From contig CEFQ01000004.1 in NCBI GenBank assembly GCA_900068845.1, positions 248,159 to 312,158 on the forward strand: DNA of 64,000 bases. The letters are read 5' to 3'. Source of the DNA: Enterobacter ludwigii (GTDB lineage: Bacteria; Pseudomonadota; Gammaproteobacteria; Enterobacterales; Enterobacteriaceae). Of this stretch, positions 54,762-62,673 are shown piece by piece. Below the pieces are notes generated by a model. It was given only the letters and a program-made list of their open reading frames with translations, had not been told where the DNA came from and did no database searches. The position numbers and the translations under genes are program-made. Each line of letters starts with the position of its first letter. The first letter of the stretch is position 1.

Positions 54762-55193
54762 ATGCCCTCTTTGACCACTGAAACTGAAACCCAACAGCTG
54801 GCGGAAGCGCTCCGCCAGCTTGTCAGCCACTTCGTACGCACTGTGCGGGTAAGCACCGCGACCGTGCGCACTTCGCAATATGAAACCTTAGATCTGCTCG
54901 ACAGCCATGACGCGCTCTCCATCGCCGACCTCGCACGGCTGCGCGGCGTGAAGCATCAAAGCATGCGATTAGTGATTAATGAACTGGAGGCGCAGGGTTT
55001 GGTGCTGCGGCAGAAAAGCGCGCAGGACGCGCGGGCGCAAGTGATTGTGCTCAGCGATCGGGCCCACGCTGCGCTGGCCGAGGCACGCGAACAGCGTGTT
55101 GCCTGGATTGCCGCACGCATCGACGCAACGCTTAACCAGCAGGATCGTGACGATCTGCAAACGGGTCTGGCGGCGCTGCGTAAGCTGCTTTAA
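54762..55193 (+). CDS. MarR-family transcriptional regulator
   Basis: 143 residues with a winged HTH (LSIADLARLRGVKHQSMRLVINELEAQGLV, then RQKSAQDARAQVIVLS wing) and long dimerisation helices at both ends. It overlaps the next gene tail to tail by four bases. The palindrome at 55628 may be its operator. Confidence 0.88.
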   Translation: MPSLTTETETQQLAEALRQLVSHFVRTVRVSTATVRTSQYETLDLLDSHDALSIADLARLRGVKHQSMRLVINELEAQGLVLRQKSAQDARAQVIVLSDRAHAALAEAREQRVAWIAARIDATLNQQDRDDLQTGLAALRKLL

Positions 55194-55612
55194 TCCGCCG
55201 CGCTGGCGCTGCGCAGCTGATCGATCACCGCCGCCAGCGTGTTCATGCCCCAATGTTCAGCGTATTTTCCCGCTTCGATGCGCACCATATCGATCACTGC
55301 GATCGTCACCGCTAAACCGGTGGGCGCAATGCCCATCAACGATCCGCTGTGCACGCCGCGGATGCTTTTGCGCGTGGTAACCCAATCGCGTTCGGCGATC
55401 TGATCCTCAATGTGTACCTGCAAATCAGAAAACGCGGGGCGCAGGATCTGATCGAACGTGTGCCATAAGCTTTCACCATCGCTGGGCGCGCCGGGCGGCG
55501 CGGAGCGGTTAATAAAATTCTGCGCGACGAGCTGATCGAAAGCCTGACGATCGCCTTCGGCAATCACCTGCTGATTGAAACGGCGTACCACGGCTTTGTT
55601 CTGTTCTGACAT
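55190..55612 (-). CDS. SnoaL-like / ester cyclase domain protein
   Basis: 140 residues of the SnoaL-like (NTF2-fold) polyketide-cyclase family: NKAVVRRFNQQVIAEGDRQAFDQLVAQNF, then GLAVTIAVIDMVRIEAGKYAEHWG. Such proteins bind small hydrophobic molecules and some catalyse aldol cyclisation. The perfect palindrome at 55628-55654 lies just upstream of its start, so it is probably repressed. Convergent with the MarR gene. Confidence 0.85.
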   Translation of the reverse strand: MSEQNKAVVRRFNQQVIAEGDRQAFDQLVAQNFINRSAPPGAPSDGESLWHTFDQILRPAFSDLQVHIEDQIAERDWVTTRKSIRGVHSGSLMGIAPTGLAVTIAVIDMVRIEAGKYAEHWGMNTLAAVIDQLRSASAAD

Positions 55613-55627
55613 GATGAGTCTCCGCTG

Positions 55628-55654
55628 AATATATACAGTCTAACTGTATATATT
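55628..55654. promoter_or_regulatory. Perfect operator-like palindrome
   Basis: AATATATACAGT and ACTGTATATATT form a perfect 12-base inverted repeat with a 3-base centre, 16 bases upstream of the ester-cyclase start. It is likely the binding site of a dimeric repressor, perhaps the neighbouring MarR protein. The identity of the repressor is inference. Confidence 0.6.
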
Positions 55655-55745
55655 TAACGGCAAGTGAGTCGCGCGGGTTTGATATGTTGTGCGGTGAGCT
55701 GTGCGTGAAGGGGCCGCCAGGAATAGCGTAATGCTTGTCAGTGAG

Positions 55746-55920
55746 GAGATGAAACCTCAATTACCGAGCGCACATAGTGCAGCGGCGCAATTCATTGCGC
55801 GATAAATCGCGGCGCTACGGAATGTGCGGTGGTTAGATACGGTGCTTGACTGATCGGCATGACACCATGAATGGCGACCCAACAATGGCGGGTGTTGTAG
55901 GGTGCGCATTCATGCGCACC
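55746..55920. repeat. Composite repeat: family B plus family A
   Basis: GAGATGAAAC...CCGAG, family B core (55779-55818), then CGGAATGTGCGG, ATACGGTGCTTGACTGAT, and a degenerate family A double hairpin (55863-55920, right half GGTGCGCATTCATGCGCACC perfect). The same order with similar linkers recurs at 62505-62664. Confidence 0.75.
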
Positions 55921-55930
55921 TGAGGAAAAA

Positions 55931-57007
55931 TCAGCGCTTACCCAGCGCTTCCCACAGTCCCAGCAAATAGGTGGTGCCGAGTGCGCGGTCGTACAAACCA
56001 TAGCCCGGCCGGCCGGTTTCGCCCCAGATAAAGCGGCCATGATCCGAGCGGATGTAGCCATCGAAGCCGTTGTCATACATCGATTGCAGCACTTTATACA
56101 TATCCAGCGAGCCGTATTCCGTCGGGTGCGCGCACTCGTAGAAATCTTTGTCCTGAATGATTTTGATGTTACGCACATGGGCAAACGGGATGCGTTTGCG
56201 GCGCGAGAACTCGGCCAGAATGGCGTAGACATCATTATTGGGATCTTCTGCAATCGATCCGGTGCACAACGTAATGCCGTTGGCTTCAGAATCCACCACG
56301 TTACAGATCCAATCGAGATCGTCGCGGTTTTTCACCACGCGCGGCAGGCCGAAGATCGAATACGGTGGATCGTCGGGATGGATCGCCATCTTCACGCCTA
56401 CTTCTTCACACACCGGGATCACCGCTTTGAGGAAGTAAGCGAGGTTTTCGCGCAGTTTAGCGTCATCAACATCTTTGTATTGGGCAAACAGATCCTGCAC
56501 TTTCGCCAGACGCTCCGGTTCCCAGCCCGGCAGGGCGAAACCATTCGAATTGCCGAGAACTTCCTGCACCACTTCGTCGAGGCTTTTATCGATGCCTTTC
56601 TTCTCGAACGCCATGGTGAGCGAGCCGTCAGGTAGCACGTAGTTCATGTCGGTCTTCATCCAGTCAAACACCGGCATGAAGTTGTAGCAGATCACCTTCA
56701 CGCCGACGGCGGCCAGATTGCGGATGCTCTGCTTATAATTTTCGATATATCGATCGCGGCTCGGCAAACCGATTTTGATGTCGTCGTGGATGTTAACGCT
56801 TTCGATCACTTCCACGGTCAGCCCGGCGGCATGCACCTGCTCAACCAGCGCGTTGATCTTATCAACCGGCCAGGTTTCACCCACCGGCACGTCATAGAGT
56901 GCGCCAACCACGCCGCGTACGCCCGGCACCTGGCGAATATTTTCCAGAGAAACTTTATCTTCTTTCGGACCAAACCAACGCATTGTCAGCTGCATAATGT
57001 CATCCAC
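55931..57007 (-). CDS. uxuA: Mannonate dehydratase
   Basis: 358 residues. It dehydrates D-mannonate to 2-keto-3-deoxygluconate in glucuronate catabolism. The segment MRWFGPKEDKVSLENIRQVPG at the N-terminus and HPDDPP, TLCTGS and FAHVRNIK in the body are family hallmarks. The length matches the shorter (Bacillus-type) UxuA. No uxuB or transporter is adjacent. Confidence 0.92.
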   Translation of the reverse strand: MDDIMQLTMRWFGPKEDKVSLENIRQVPGVRGVVGALYDVPVGETWPVDKINALVEQVHAAGLTVEVIESVNIHDDIKIGLPSRDRYIENYKQSIRNLAAVGVKVICYNFMPVFDWMKTDMNYVLPDGSLTMAFEKKGIDKSLDEVVQEVLGNSNGFALPGWEPERLAKVQDLFAQYKDVDDAKLRENLAYFLKAVIPVCEEVGVKMAIHPDDPPYSIFGLPRVVKNRDDLDWICNVVDSEANGITLCTGSIAEDPNNDVYAILAEFSRRKRIPFAHVRNIKIIQDKDFYECAHPTEYGSLDMYKVLQSMYDNGFDGYIRSDHGRFIWGETGRPGYGLYDRALGTTYLLGLWEALGKR

Positions 57008-57124
57008 CGTTATCGTGTCTGTGATAACTGATAAACTACCATTCTAGTAAACATCATGACAGCGCGGCTCGGCTATTAAGCTTTGATCCGCGTCACAGAA
57101 CACAATTTATCCATTCCGATGCGC

Positions 57125-57829
57125 TTAATGATGCTGCACCAACACGCTGAAATGCTCTTTGTACTTAAACAGCTCCAAATCAGAACGCAGGCCCAGCTTG
57201 CGTAGTGCGGTCTGTTTCTGTCCGCTGATGGTTTTGCGGCTGCGCGCATATTTGCCGGCGATTTGCGTGATGCTTAATCCGTCCAGATAGCAGCGAATCA
57301 CTTCGATTTCGCGCGGACTGAGCTCGCGCATCAGCAGCGTAATTTCATCGCCCATTTGTCGTGGCATCAGGTAGTCATGCATTTCACGGTCGCTTTCCTG
57401 GAATTTATCCATCTCCAACAGCATATCCGCGGTGAGAAACCGCTTATTGCGACAAACCTGATGCAGCGCGGCAATTAACACTTCCTGGTCTTCGCTTTTG
57501 CCGACAAAGCCATGCACGCCCGCTTTAAGCAGGAGTTGCACTATCGCCGGTTTCTCCACCGCAGAAGAGACCAAAATTTTCATCTCGGGATAACGAACGC
57601 GCAGCTGTTTCACCATCTGCAAACCGTCGAGTTCCTCCTCACCGAGCATGTAGTCAAGCACCAAAACATCGACCGATTGGCGTTGTAAAAAAGCCATCAG
57701 CTGCTGCCGCTGCGAAAAGGCACCGGCGAGATTCAGCGCGTCTTCCTGCGCCAGTCGATACTGAATCGCTTTACCGATCAAAGGATGATCGTCTAATACG
57801 GCAACCTGCCAGATTGCAGATTCTTTCAT
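57125..57829 (-). CDS. LuxR/FixJ-type response regulator (BvgA/EvgA/RcsB-like)
   Basis: 234 residues. Receiver domain with acidic pocket DDHP, phosphoacceptor Asp in VLDYMLG and conserved Lys in VGKSED; the output LuxR HTH is LSPREIEVIRCYLDGLSITQIAGKYARSRKTISGQKQTAL. Its start overlaps the stop of the sensor kinase gene (ATGA), so the pair is co-translated. Confidence 0.93.
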   Translation of the reverse strand: MKESAIWQVAVLDDHPLIGKAIQYRLAQEDALNLAGAFSQRQQLMAFLQRQSVDVLVLDYMLGEEELDGLQMVKQLRVRYPEMKILVSSAVEKPAIVQLLLKAGVHGFVGKSEDQEVLIAALHQVCRNKRFLTADMLLEMDKFQESDREMHDYLMPRQMGDEITLLMRELSPREIEVIRCYLDGLSITQIAGKYARSRKTISGQKQTALRKLGLRSDLELFKYKEHFSVLVQHH

Positions 57830-60800
57830 GGTTTCACCTCATTATGGGGATTATTGTCCAGTGCATGCTGGAACAGCGCTTCCAGCTCGGCAACGGCCGC
57901 GACGACCGCAGGCATCAGTTGCTGCAGGAGGGCACGCTGCTGTTGTTCGGCTGCCTGCTCGGCGGCGAGACAGCACTGTTGTAGGGCGTCGGCGCGCAGC
58001 AGTTTGGCGCTGCCGAGCAGTTGGTGTGCGGCGTGGCGCGCGCTGGCGAAATCGTCGCTATCAACCGCCAATTGCAGCTGGACGAGATCGCGCGCGTTCT
58101 GTTGCTGCGCGGTGGTCACCAGATCGCGCCAGGCTTGCGGATCGTTGGCCGCCAGATTTTCCAGCGTTAGCAGCGTTTCATTACGCGTGCCGCCGCTGGC
58201 GCTGCCGGTCACCACCTGCAACAGCTGCGCGCGCTCCAGCGGTTTGAACAGGCAGCCGTCCATACCGGCCTGCGTAGCGAGCTGTGCTACGCGCTCCTCT
58301 GCCATCGCCGTGAGGCCGTAAATCGGTACGCGACGGCGATTAAGCAATTTCTCTTCAATACGCAGCTGGCGAGTGAGTTCGAAGCCATCCATAGCCGGCA
58401 TATTGCAATCCGTGATGACGCGGTCGACCTCGTGTTCACGCCACAAAGACAATGCCGCTTCACCGCCATCCGCCACCAGCACATGGTGGCCAGCGTAACG
58501 CAGCTGCTGCGCTAACAGCTGTCGATTGGTGGCGTTGTCATCCACAATCAACATTCTCAATGACACCTGCGCGATCTCCTCCAGCGGTTGTCGCTCAGGC
58601 TGGATGTCGCTGAGCGTGGCGGCTGGCGCGCTAAAACGCAGCATAAATACGCTGCCGACATCGGGTTCGCTCTCGACGTGCAGCTCGGTTCCCAGCATCA
58701 CCGCCAGGCGGCGACAAATATTGAGACCCAGCCCGGTGCCGCTGACGCGGTTGGTGCTTTGTTCAACCTGTATAAAGGGTTCAAAGATCGCCTGTTGCTG
58801 CGCAGGCGTTAAGCCAATGCCGCTGTCACACACCTCCAGCACATACTCGGCTTTGCTGCTGTCGGCCTGATACAGCGCCACTTCTACTTCACCGTGCGCG
58901 GTGAACTTAATGGCATTGCTCACCAGGTTTGCCAGGATCTGCTTCAGCGCCACCGGATCAAACAGCACACTGTCTTGTTCGATATCCAGCATCACCGTGA
59001 GCGCCAGGCCTTTGTTATGCGCTACCTGACGGAACAGCGCTTCGGTGTCGTACACCACATCGCTGAGCGACATCGGCATAGGGCGAATGCTGAAGTGACC
59101 GGATTCGATTTTCGCCAGATCAAGAATATCGCCCACCAGCGACAGCAGCGAACGCGACGATTCCCACGCCAGATCGATATTCTTCTGCCGCTGCGCCGCA
59201 TCGCTTTGGCCTAAATGCTCAATTTCCAGCAGGCCAATCAGCGCCGCCAGCGGAGTGCGAATTTCATGGCTCATGTGCGACAGGAAGGTGCTTTTCGCCT
59301 CGCTGGATCGCAGCGCTGCGCGTTTGGCTTTGCGCACATCCTCCAGCAGGGTTTCGATATAATGCAGTTGGTTGCTGATCTCTTTTTCATGCTGGCGCTG
59401 TTTGGCCAGTGAGGATTTCAGCAGATGGTTGCGCCACAGGAAAAACAGCAGGCAAATGGCCGCACCCGCCACGATGCGCAAGCCGTAACTGCGGAAGCTT
59501 TGCCATGAGGTGCTGGTAGCGGGTGGCGTATATTTTATCCAGCGCTCCATCAGCGACTGCATAGTCGGTTGCGGAATATCGGACAGCGCTTTGTTCAGGA
59601 TGGCGATCAAGTGCACATCGGCGGCATTGGCTGCCATTGCCATGCGAAACATCGGCAAAGGGGCAACAAACGCCACTTTGAAGCGATCGTTAAAGTGATT
59701 ATTCAGCAAATACTGCGCGGATTCGTACGGCACGATAAAACCGTCCACTTGCTCATCCTGCAACTGCCCGAGCGCATCAATTGAGACCACTTTTTCCATA
59801 AAATGGGCTTTTGGCCAGCGCTGACGCAGGTCAAAACGGTAATACGAACGTTCGTAAATGCCGATACGTTTGCCGGCCATCTCATCAAAACTGCGCCAGG
59901 AACTCTCTTTGCGCGTCATCACCACCCAGGGCGAATAGATGTAAGTGCGGGTAAAACGGATGTTTTCACTTTGCGGCGACGCGCCATCGCTCACCACGAT
60001 CAGGGCATCACGTTGATTCACCAGCGCATCGCGCATGTTGCTCAACCCCTGGATGGGGTTGTAGTGAAAGCGGATGCCGGTGCGTTGCGAAATCAGCTTA
60101 AGCAGATCGACGCTCAGTCCGGCGATGCGCTGTTTGCCATCCAAAAAGGTAAAGGGCAGATGCGTGGGATCATAATTCAGGGTGATATCGCGATGCTGTT
60201 CCAGCCAGCGGGCTTCTTCATCGCTGAGATCGAGCGGATGGTTCTTCACCACCGATTGATAATCAAGGCCCCATGCTTCGGCGATTTGCACGGCATTACG
60301 CAGCGGAATATTGCGGAGTATTTCATTGATGGTCTCGATCAGCGCTTCGTTGTCGGCACGCGCGGCAAAACGCGCATCGACATCATTTACGTACGGCGTG
60401 CTGTGGCCTTCAATAACATTCTGTAATCCGCGCTGCGATAAATAACGCTGGGTGGCGGTATTGCTCCAGAATACGGTGTTTTCACTCAGCGCGGTATCGG
60501 TATAAGCCCAGAGTGGCGGTGAGGCAGGGGCTAAGGTTGCGTCGGGATAACGCTTTTCTAACAATGATTTAAGTTCATCATCGCCGTAATACATTAGTCG
60601 AAAACGACTGTCTTTCAGCTCGCGATCGAATTTTGCCTGGCGACGGCTAATTAACACACTTTGTGCCAGCGAATAAGGGATACTCAGCGCCAGCTTGCTC
60701 TCATGATTGGCCGCCTGTGGATAGTAGGGAATTATATCGACCTGCTTATTATTTAACGCCTCAACCAGTTCCAGTCGGGTAGCATAACGTTTGATTTCCA

Positions 60801-61077
60801 CTGGCAGATTCAGCGTTTTCGCGACGATATCGAGGTAATCGGCAGAGAGACCTTCGAACGTATCTTTTTCAAATTCAACCGAGTAGGGCGGTAACGAGTG
60901 GCTCCACACGCCGACGCGTAACACGGCATGACGCGCCAGCCAGCGCTGGCTTTCCGGCTTGAGGGTGACGCCCGGAGAAACCAGGCCATAACGCGGCGTG
61001 AAGGTTAATGTGGTGGCGCTGCAGGCGGAAAAGCACCAGCCCATTAGCAAGATCATGCCTAAAATGCGTTTACCCAT
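57826..61077 (-). CDS. Hybrid sensor histidine kinase, BvgS/EvgS-like phosphorelay
   Basis: About 1083 residues from the ATG at 61077 (in-frame ATG at 61122 is the alternative, but 61077 starts the signal peptide MGKRILGMILLMGW). It has two periplasmic Venus-flytrap (SBP_bac_3) domains (about 35-255 and 285-510), one membrane helix near 530, a coiled linker without a recognisable PAS domain, HisKA with SHMSHEIRTP, HATPase (GIGLTPAQQQ), a receiver (VDDNATNRQ, ITDCNMPAMDG) and a C-terminal HPt with AAHQLLGSAK. The relay should go His-Asp-His-Asp to the RR encoded downstream. Confidence 0.93.
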   Translation of the reverse strand: MGKRILGMILLMGWCFSACSATTLTFTPRYGLVSPGVTLKPESQRWLARHAVLRVGVWSHSLPPYSVEFEKDTFEGLSADYLDIVAKTLNLPVEIKRYATRLELVEALNNKQVDIIPYYPQAANHESKLALSIPYSLAQSVLISRRQAKFDRELKDSRFRLMYYGDDELKSLLEKRYPDATLAPASPPLWAYTDTALSENTVFWSNTATQRYLSQRGLQNVIEGHSTPYVNDVDARFAARADNEALIETINEILRNIPLRNAVQIAEAWGLDYQSVVKNHPLDLSDEEARWLEQHRDITLNYDPTHLPFTFLDGKQRIAGLSVDLLKLISQRTGIRFHYNPIQGLSNMRDALVNQRDALIVVSDGASPQSENIRFTRTYIYSPWVVMTRKESSWRSFDEMAGKRIGIYERSYYRFDLRQRWPKAHFMEKVVSIDALGQLQDEQVDGFIVPYESAQYLLNNHFNDRFKVAFVAPLPMFRMAMAANAADVHLIAILNKALSDIPQPTMQSLMERWIKYTPPATSTSWQSFRSYGLRIVAGAAICLLFFLWRNHLLKSSLAKQRQHEKEISNQLHYIETLLEDVRKAKRAALRSSEAKSTFLSHMSHEIRTPLAALIGLLEIEHLGQSDAAQRQKNIDLAWESSRSLLSLVGDILDLAKIESGHFSIRPMPMSLSDVVYDTEALFRQVAHNKGLALTVMLDIEQDSVLFDPVALKQILANLVSNAIKFTAHGEVEVALYQADSSKAEYVLEVCDSGIGLTPAQQQAIFEPFIQVEQSTNRVSGTGLGLNICRRLAVMLGTELHVESEPDVGSVFMLRFSAPAATLSDIQPERQPLEEIAQVSLRMLIVDDNATNRQLLAQQLRYAGHHVLVADGGEAALSLWREHEVDRVITDCNMPAMDGFELTRQLRIEEKLLNRRRVPIYGLTAMAEERVAQLATQAGMDGCLFKPLERAQLLQVVTGSASGGTRNETLLTLENLAANDPQAWRDLVTTAQQQNARDLVQLQLAVDSDDFASARHAAHQLLGSAKLLRADALQQCCLAAEQAAEQQQRALLQQLMPAVVAAVAELEALFQHALDNNPHNEVKP

Positions 61078-61122
61078 AAACCCGTTCTCACTCCTCAATA
61101 CCTGTATCCGATGCCCCTTCAC

Positions 61123-61358
61123 AGCGGCACGAAGCGCAACAGTTATTAAATGGAATTAAGAAATTTCTTAGATGACTGCGTGAGGTTTACTAAAAGTGGG
61201 GACTTAATTAAGTTTAGTCAGCTGTTTTTTCTGGAAACTTTCGACGTAACTTCTGAAGTCGCTGCAATTTACCGCGTCTAATCGGCTTTTCATTTGTTTT
61301 ATTTACAGCAACGTCCAGCCAGGCAAAATAGCGCTTATTTCCTCTCCATCAGCCAACC
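61123..61358. other. Divergent promoter region of kinase and GGDEF genes
   Basis: AT-rich, no gene. Probably contains the two divergent promoters. No clear operator seen. Confidence 0.4.
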
Positions 61359-62306
61359 ATGTCAGAAGAAGCGCTGCGTCAGCAGATCCAGAACCTGAAA
61401 AAGCACAATGCGCGATTAAAGCGTATAGCGCATGACGCGCGAAATAAGCTGAGTGCCGCGCTGGATGGAACCGGGCTGTGTTTGTGGCAGCTGGATATTC
61501 CCAGCGGCAAGCTGGTGATTTTTAACCGCCGCTGGGGCTCAATGCTGGGTTTCCAGCCAAAAGAGACCAAAGCGCAGTTCGACGTGTGGCGTGAACGCCT
61601 GCATCCCGATGATGCGGACGAAGTGCTGAAGGCGTTTTACGATCATATTGAGGGGCGAGCGCCTTATTACGAAGCGCTGCACCGTATGCTCGGCAAGAAC
61701 GACAAGATTACGTGGGTGCTGGATCGCGGACGCGTCACCGAATGGGATGCCGCGGGTAATCCGATCAAGGTGACCGGCACGCATATCGATATGACCAAAG
61801 AGAAGCAGTATGAAGCACAGCTCTCTTCTCTGGCACATCACGATCCGCTCACTGGCCTCACCAACCGCCATGCACTGCAGACGCAGTTCAGCAAAATGAA
61901 AGCGCTGGGGCCGCTGTGTGTGGCGTTTATCGATCTCGATAACTTTAAGCACGTTAACGATACGCTGGGCCACCGCAGCGGTGATGAAGTGTTGATTCAG
62001 CTCAGTCAACGCATTACCGACGCCGTGCCGCCGAATGTGGTGATTGGCCGTTTGGGTGGCGATGAGTTTGTACTGCTGATGCCGTTCCTGATCGACTTTC
62101 CAAAAGTGCGGATTATGATGCAGGCGGTGCTGGATGCGGCGCTGACGCCATTTGATATTGATAATGGCCACGCGCAGATTGGTGCATCGATTGGTATCGC
62201 CCAGGTGCAGGATGGTGACAGCTTTGATGAGGCGCTGACGCGAGCTGATGAAGCGATGTATCAGATTAAGAAAAACGGTAAACAAGGTTTTGGTCTGGCG
62301 GGTTGA
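61359..62306 (+). CDS. PAS-GGDEF diguanylate cyclase
   Basis: 315 residues: a short coiled coil (residues 1-35), a PAS/PAC domain (about 36-145, with LDIPSGKLVIFNRRWGSMLG and VTGTHIDMTKEK), and a GGDEF domain with an intact active-site motif (RLGGDEFVLL). It makes c-di-GMP from GTP. No RxxD inhibitory site is seen five residues before GGDEF, so product inhibition may be absent. No membrane segment. Confidence 0.92.
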   Translation: MSEEALRQQIQNLKKHNARLKRIAHDARNKLSAALDGTGLCLWQLDIPSGKLVIFNRRWGSMLGFQPKETKAQFDVWRERLHPDDADEVLKAFYDHIEGRAPYYEALHRMLGKNDKITWVLDRGRVTEWDAAGNPIKVTGTHIDMTKEKQYEAQLSSLAHHDPLTGLTNRHALQTQFSKMKALGPLCVAFIDLDNFKHVNDTLGHRSGDEVLIQLSQRITDAVPPNVVIGRLGGDEFVLLMPFLIDFPKVRIMMQAVLDAALTPFDIDNGHAQIGASIGIAQVQDGDSFDEALTRADEAMYQIKKNGKQGFGLAG

Positions 62307-62342
62307 TTCATGGTTACCGTCAGGTTGCCCTTCAGGCACCAC

Positions 62343-62442
62343 CGGGCAGACACTGATAGCTGCCCCTAAACCGCTGCTACGGCAGTGCATATTAAACCGC
62401 GTAATTGCTGCCAGAATTGTAGGGTCGTCATTAATGACGACC
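62343..62442. repeat. Family A-type repeat after the GGDEF gene
   Basis: GGGCAG...CTGCCC (62344-62365) and GGTCGTCATtaATGACGACC (62423-62442), separated by a spacer containing TGTAGG. It is a diverged family A pair. Confidence 0.6.
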
Positions 62443-62504
62443 ATTTCAATGGCCGCACAAGGGTGGTGTCCTTGTCGCCATAAAGAGCTCATCCTCGTCA
62501 TTTA

Positions 62505-62664
62505 AGAGATGAAAACCCTAATTGCCGAGTGCACACATTGTAGCGGCGCAATTCATTGCGCGATAAATCGTGCCGCTACGGAAGGTGCGGCGATGTGATA
62601 CGGCGCTTAACTGACGAGCATTACGCCACCAATGGCGACCCTGCGGTGCGCATTAAGGCGCACC
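62505..62664. repeat. Composite repeat: family B plus family A, second copy
   Basis: GAGATGAAAACCC...CCGAG, family B core at 62540-62579, GGAAGGTGCGG, ATACGGCGCTTAACTGAC, then the family A part with GGTGCGCATTAAGGCGCACC (62645-62664). It aligns in the same order with 55746-55920. Confidence 0.75.
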
Positions 62665-62673
62665 GCTGCTCAA

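Larger units (their letters stand above)
55613..55930. other. Gap with operator-like palindrome and repeats
   Basis: No gene. It contains the palindrome at 55628-55654, and the composite repeat (55746-55920) made of family B at 55779 and family A at 55863. Confidence 0.6.

Noticed and set aside
61539..62501. Minus-strand ORF of 320 codons over the GGDEF gene
   Set aside because: Antisense to a gene with clear PAS and GGDEF motifs.
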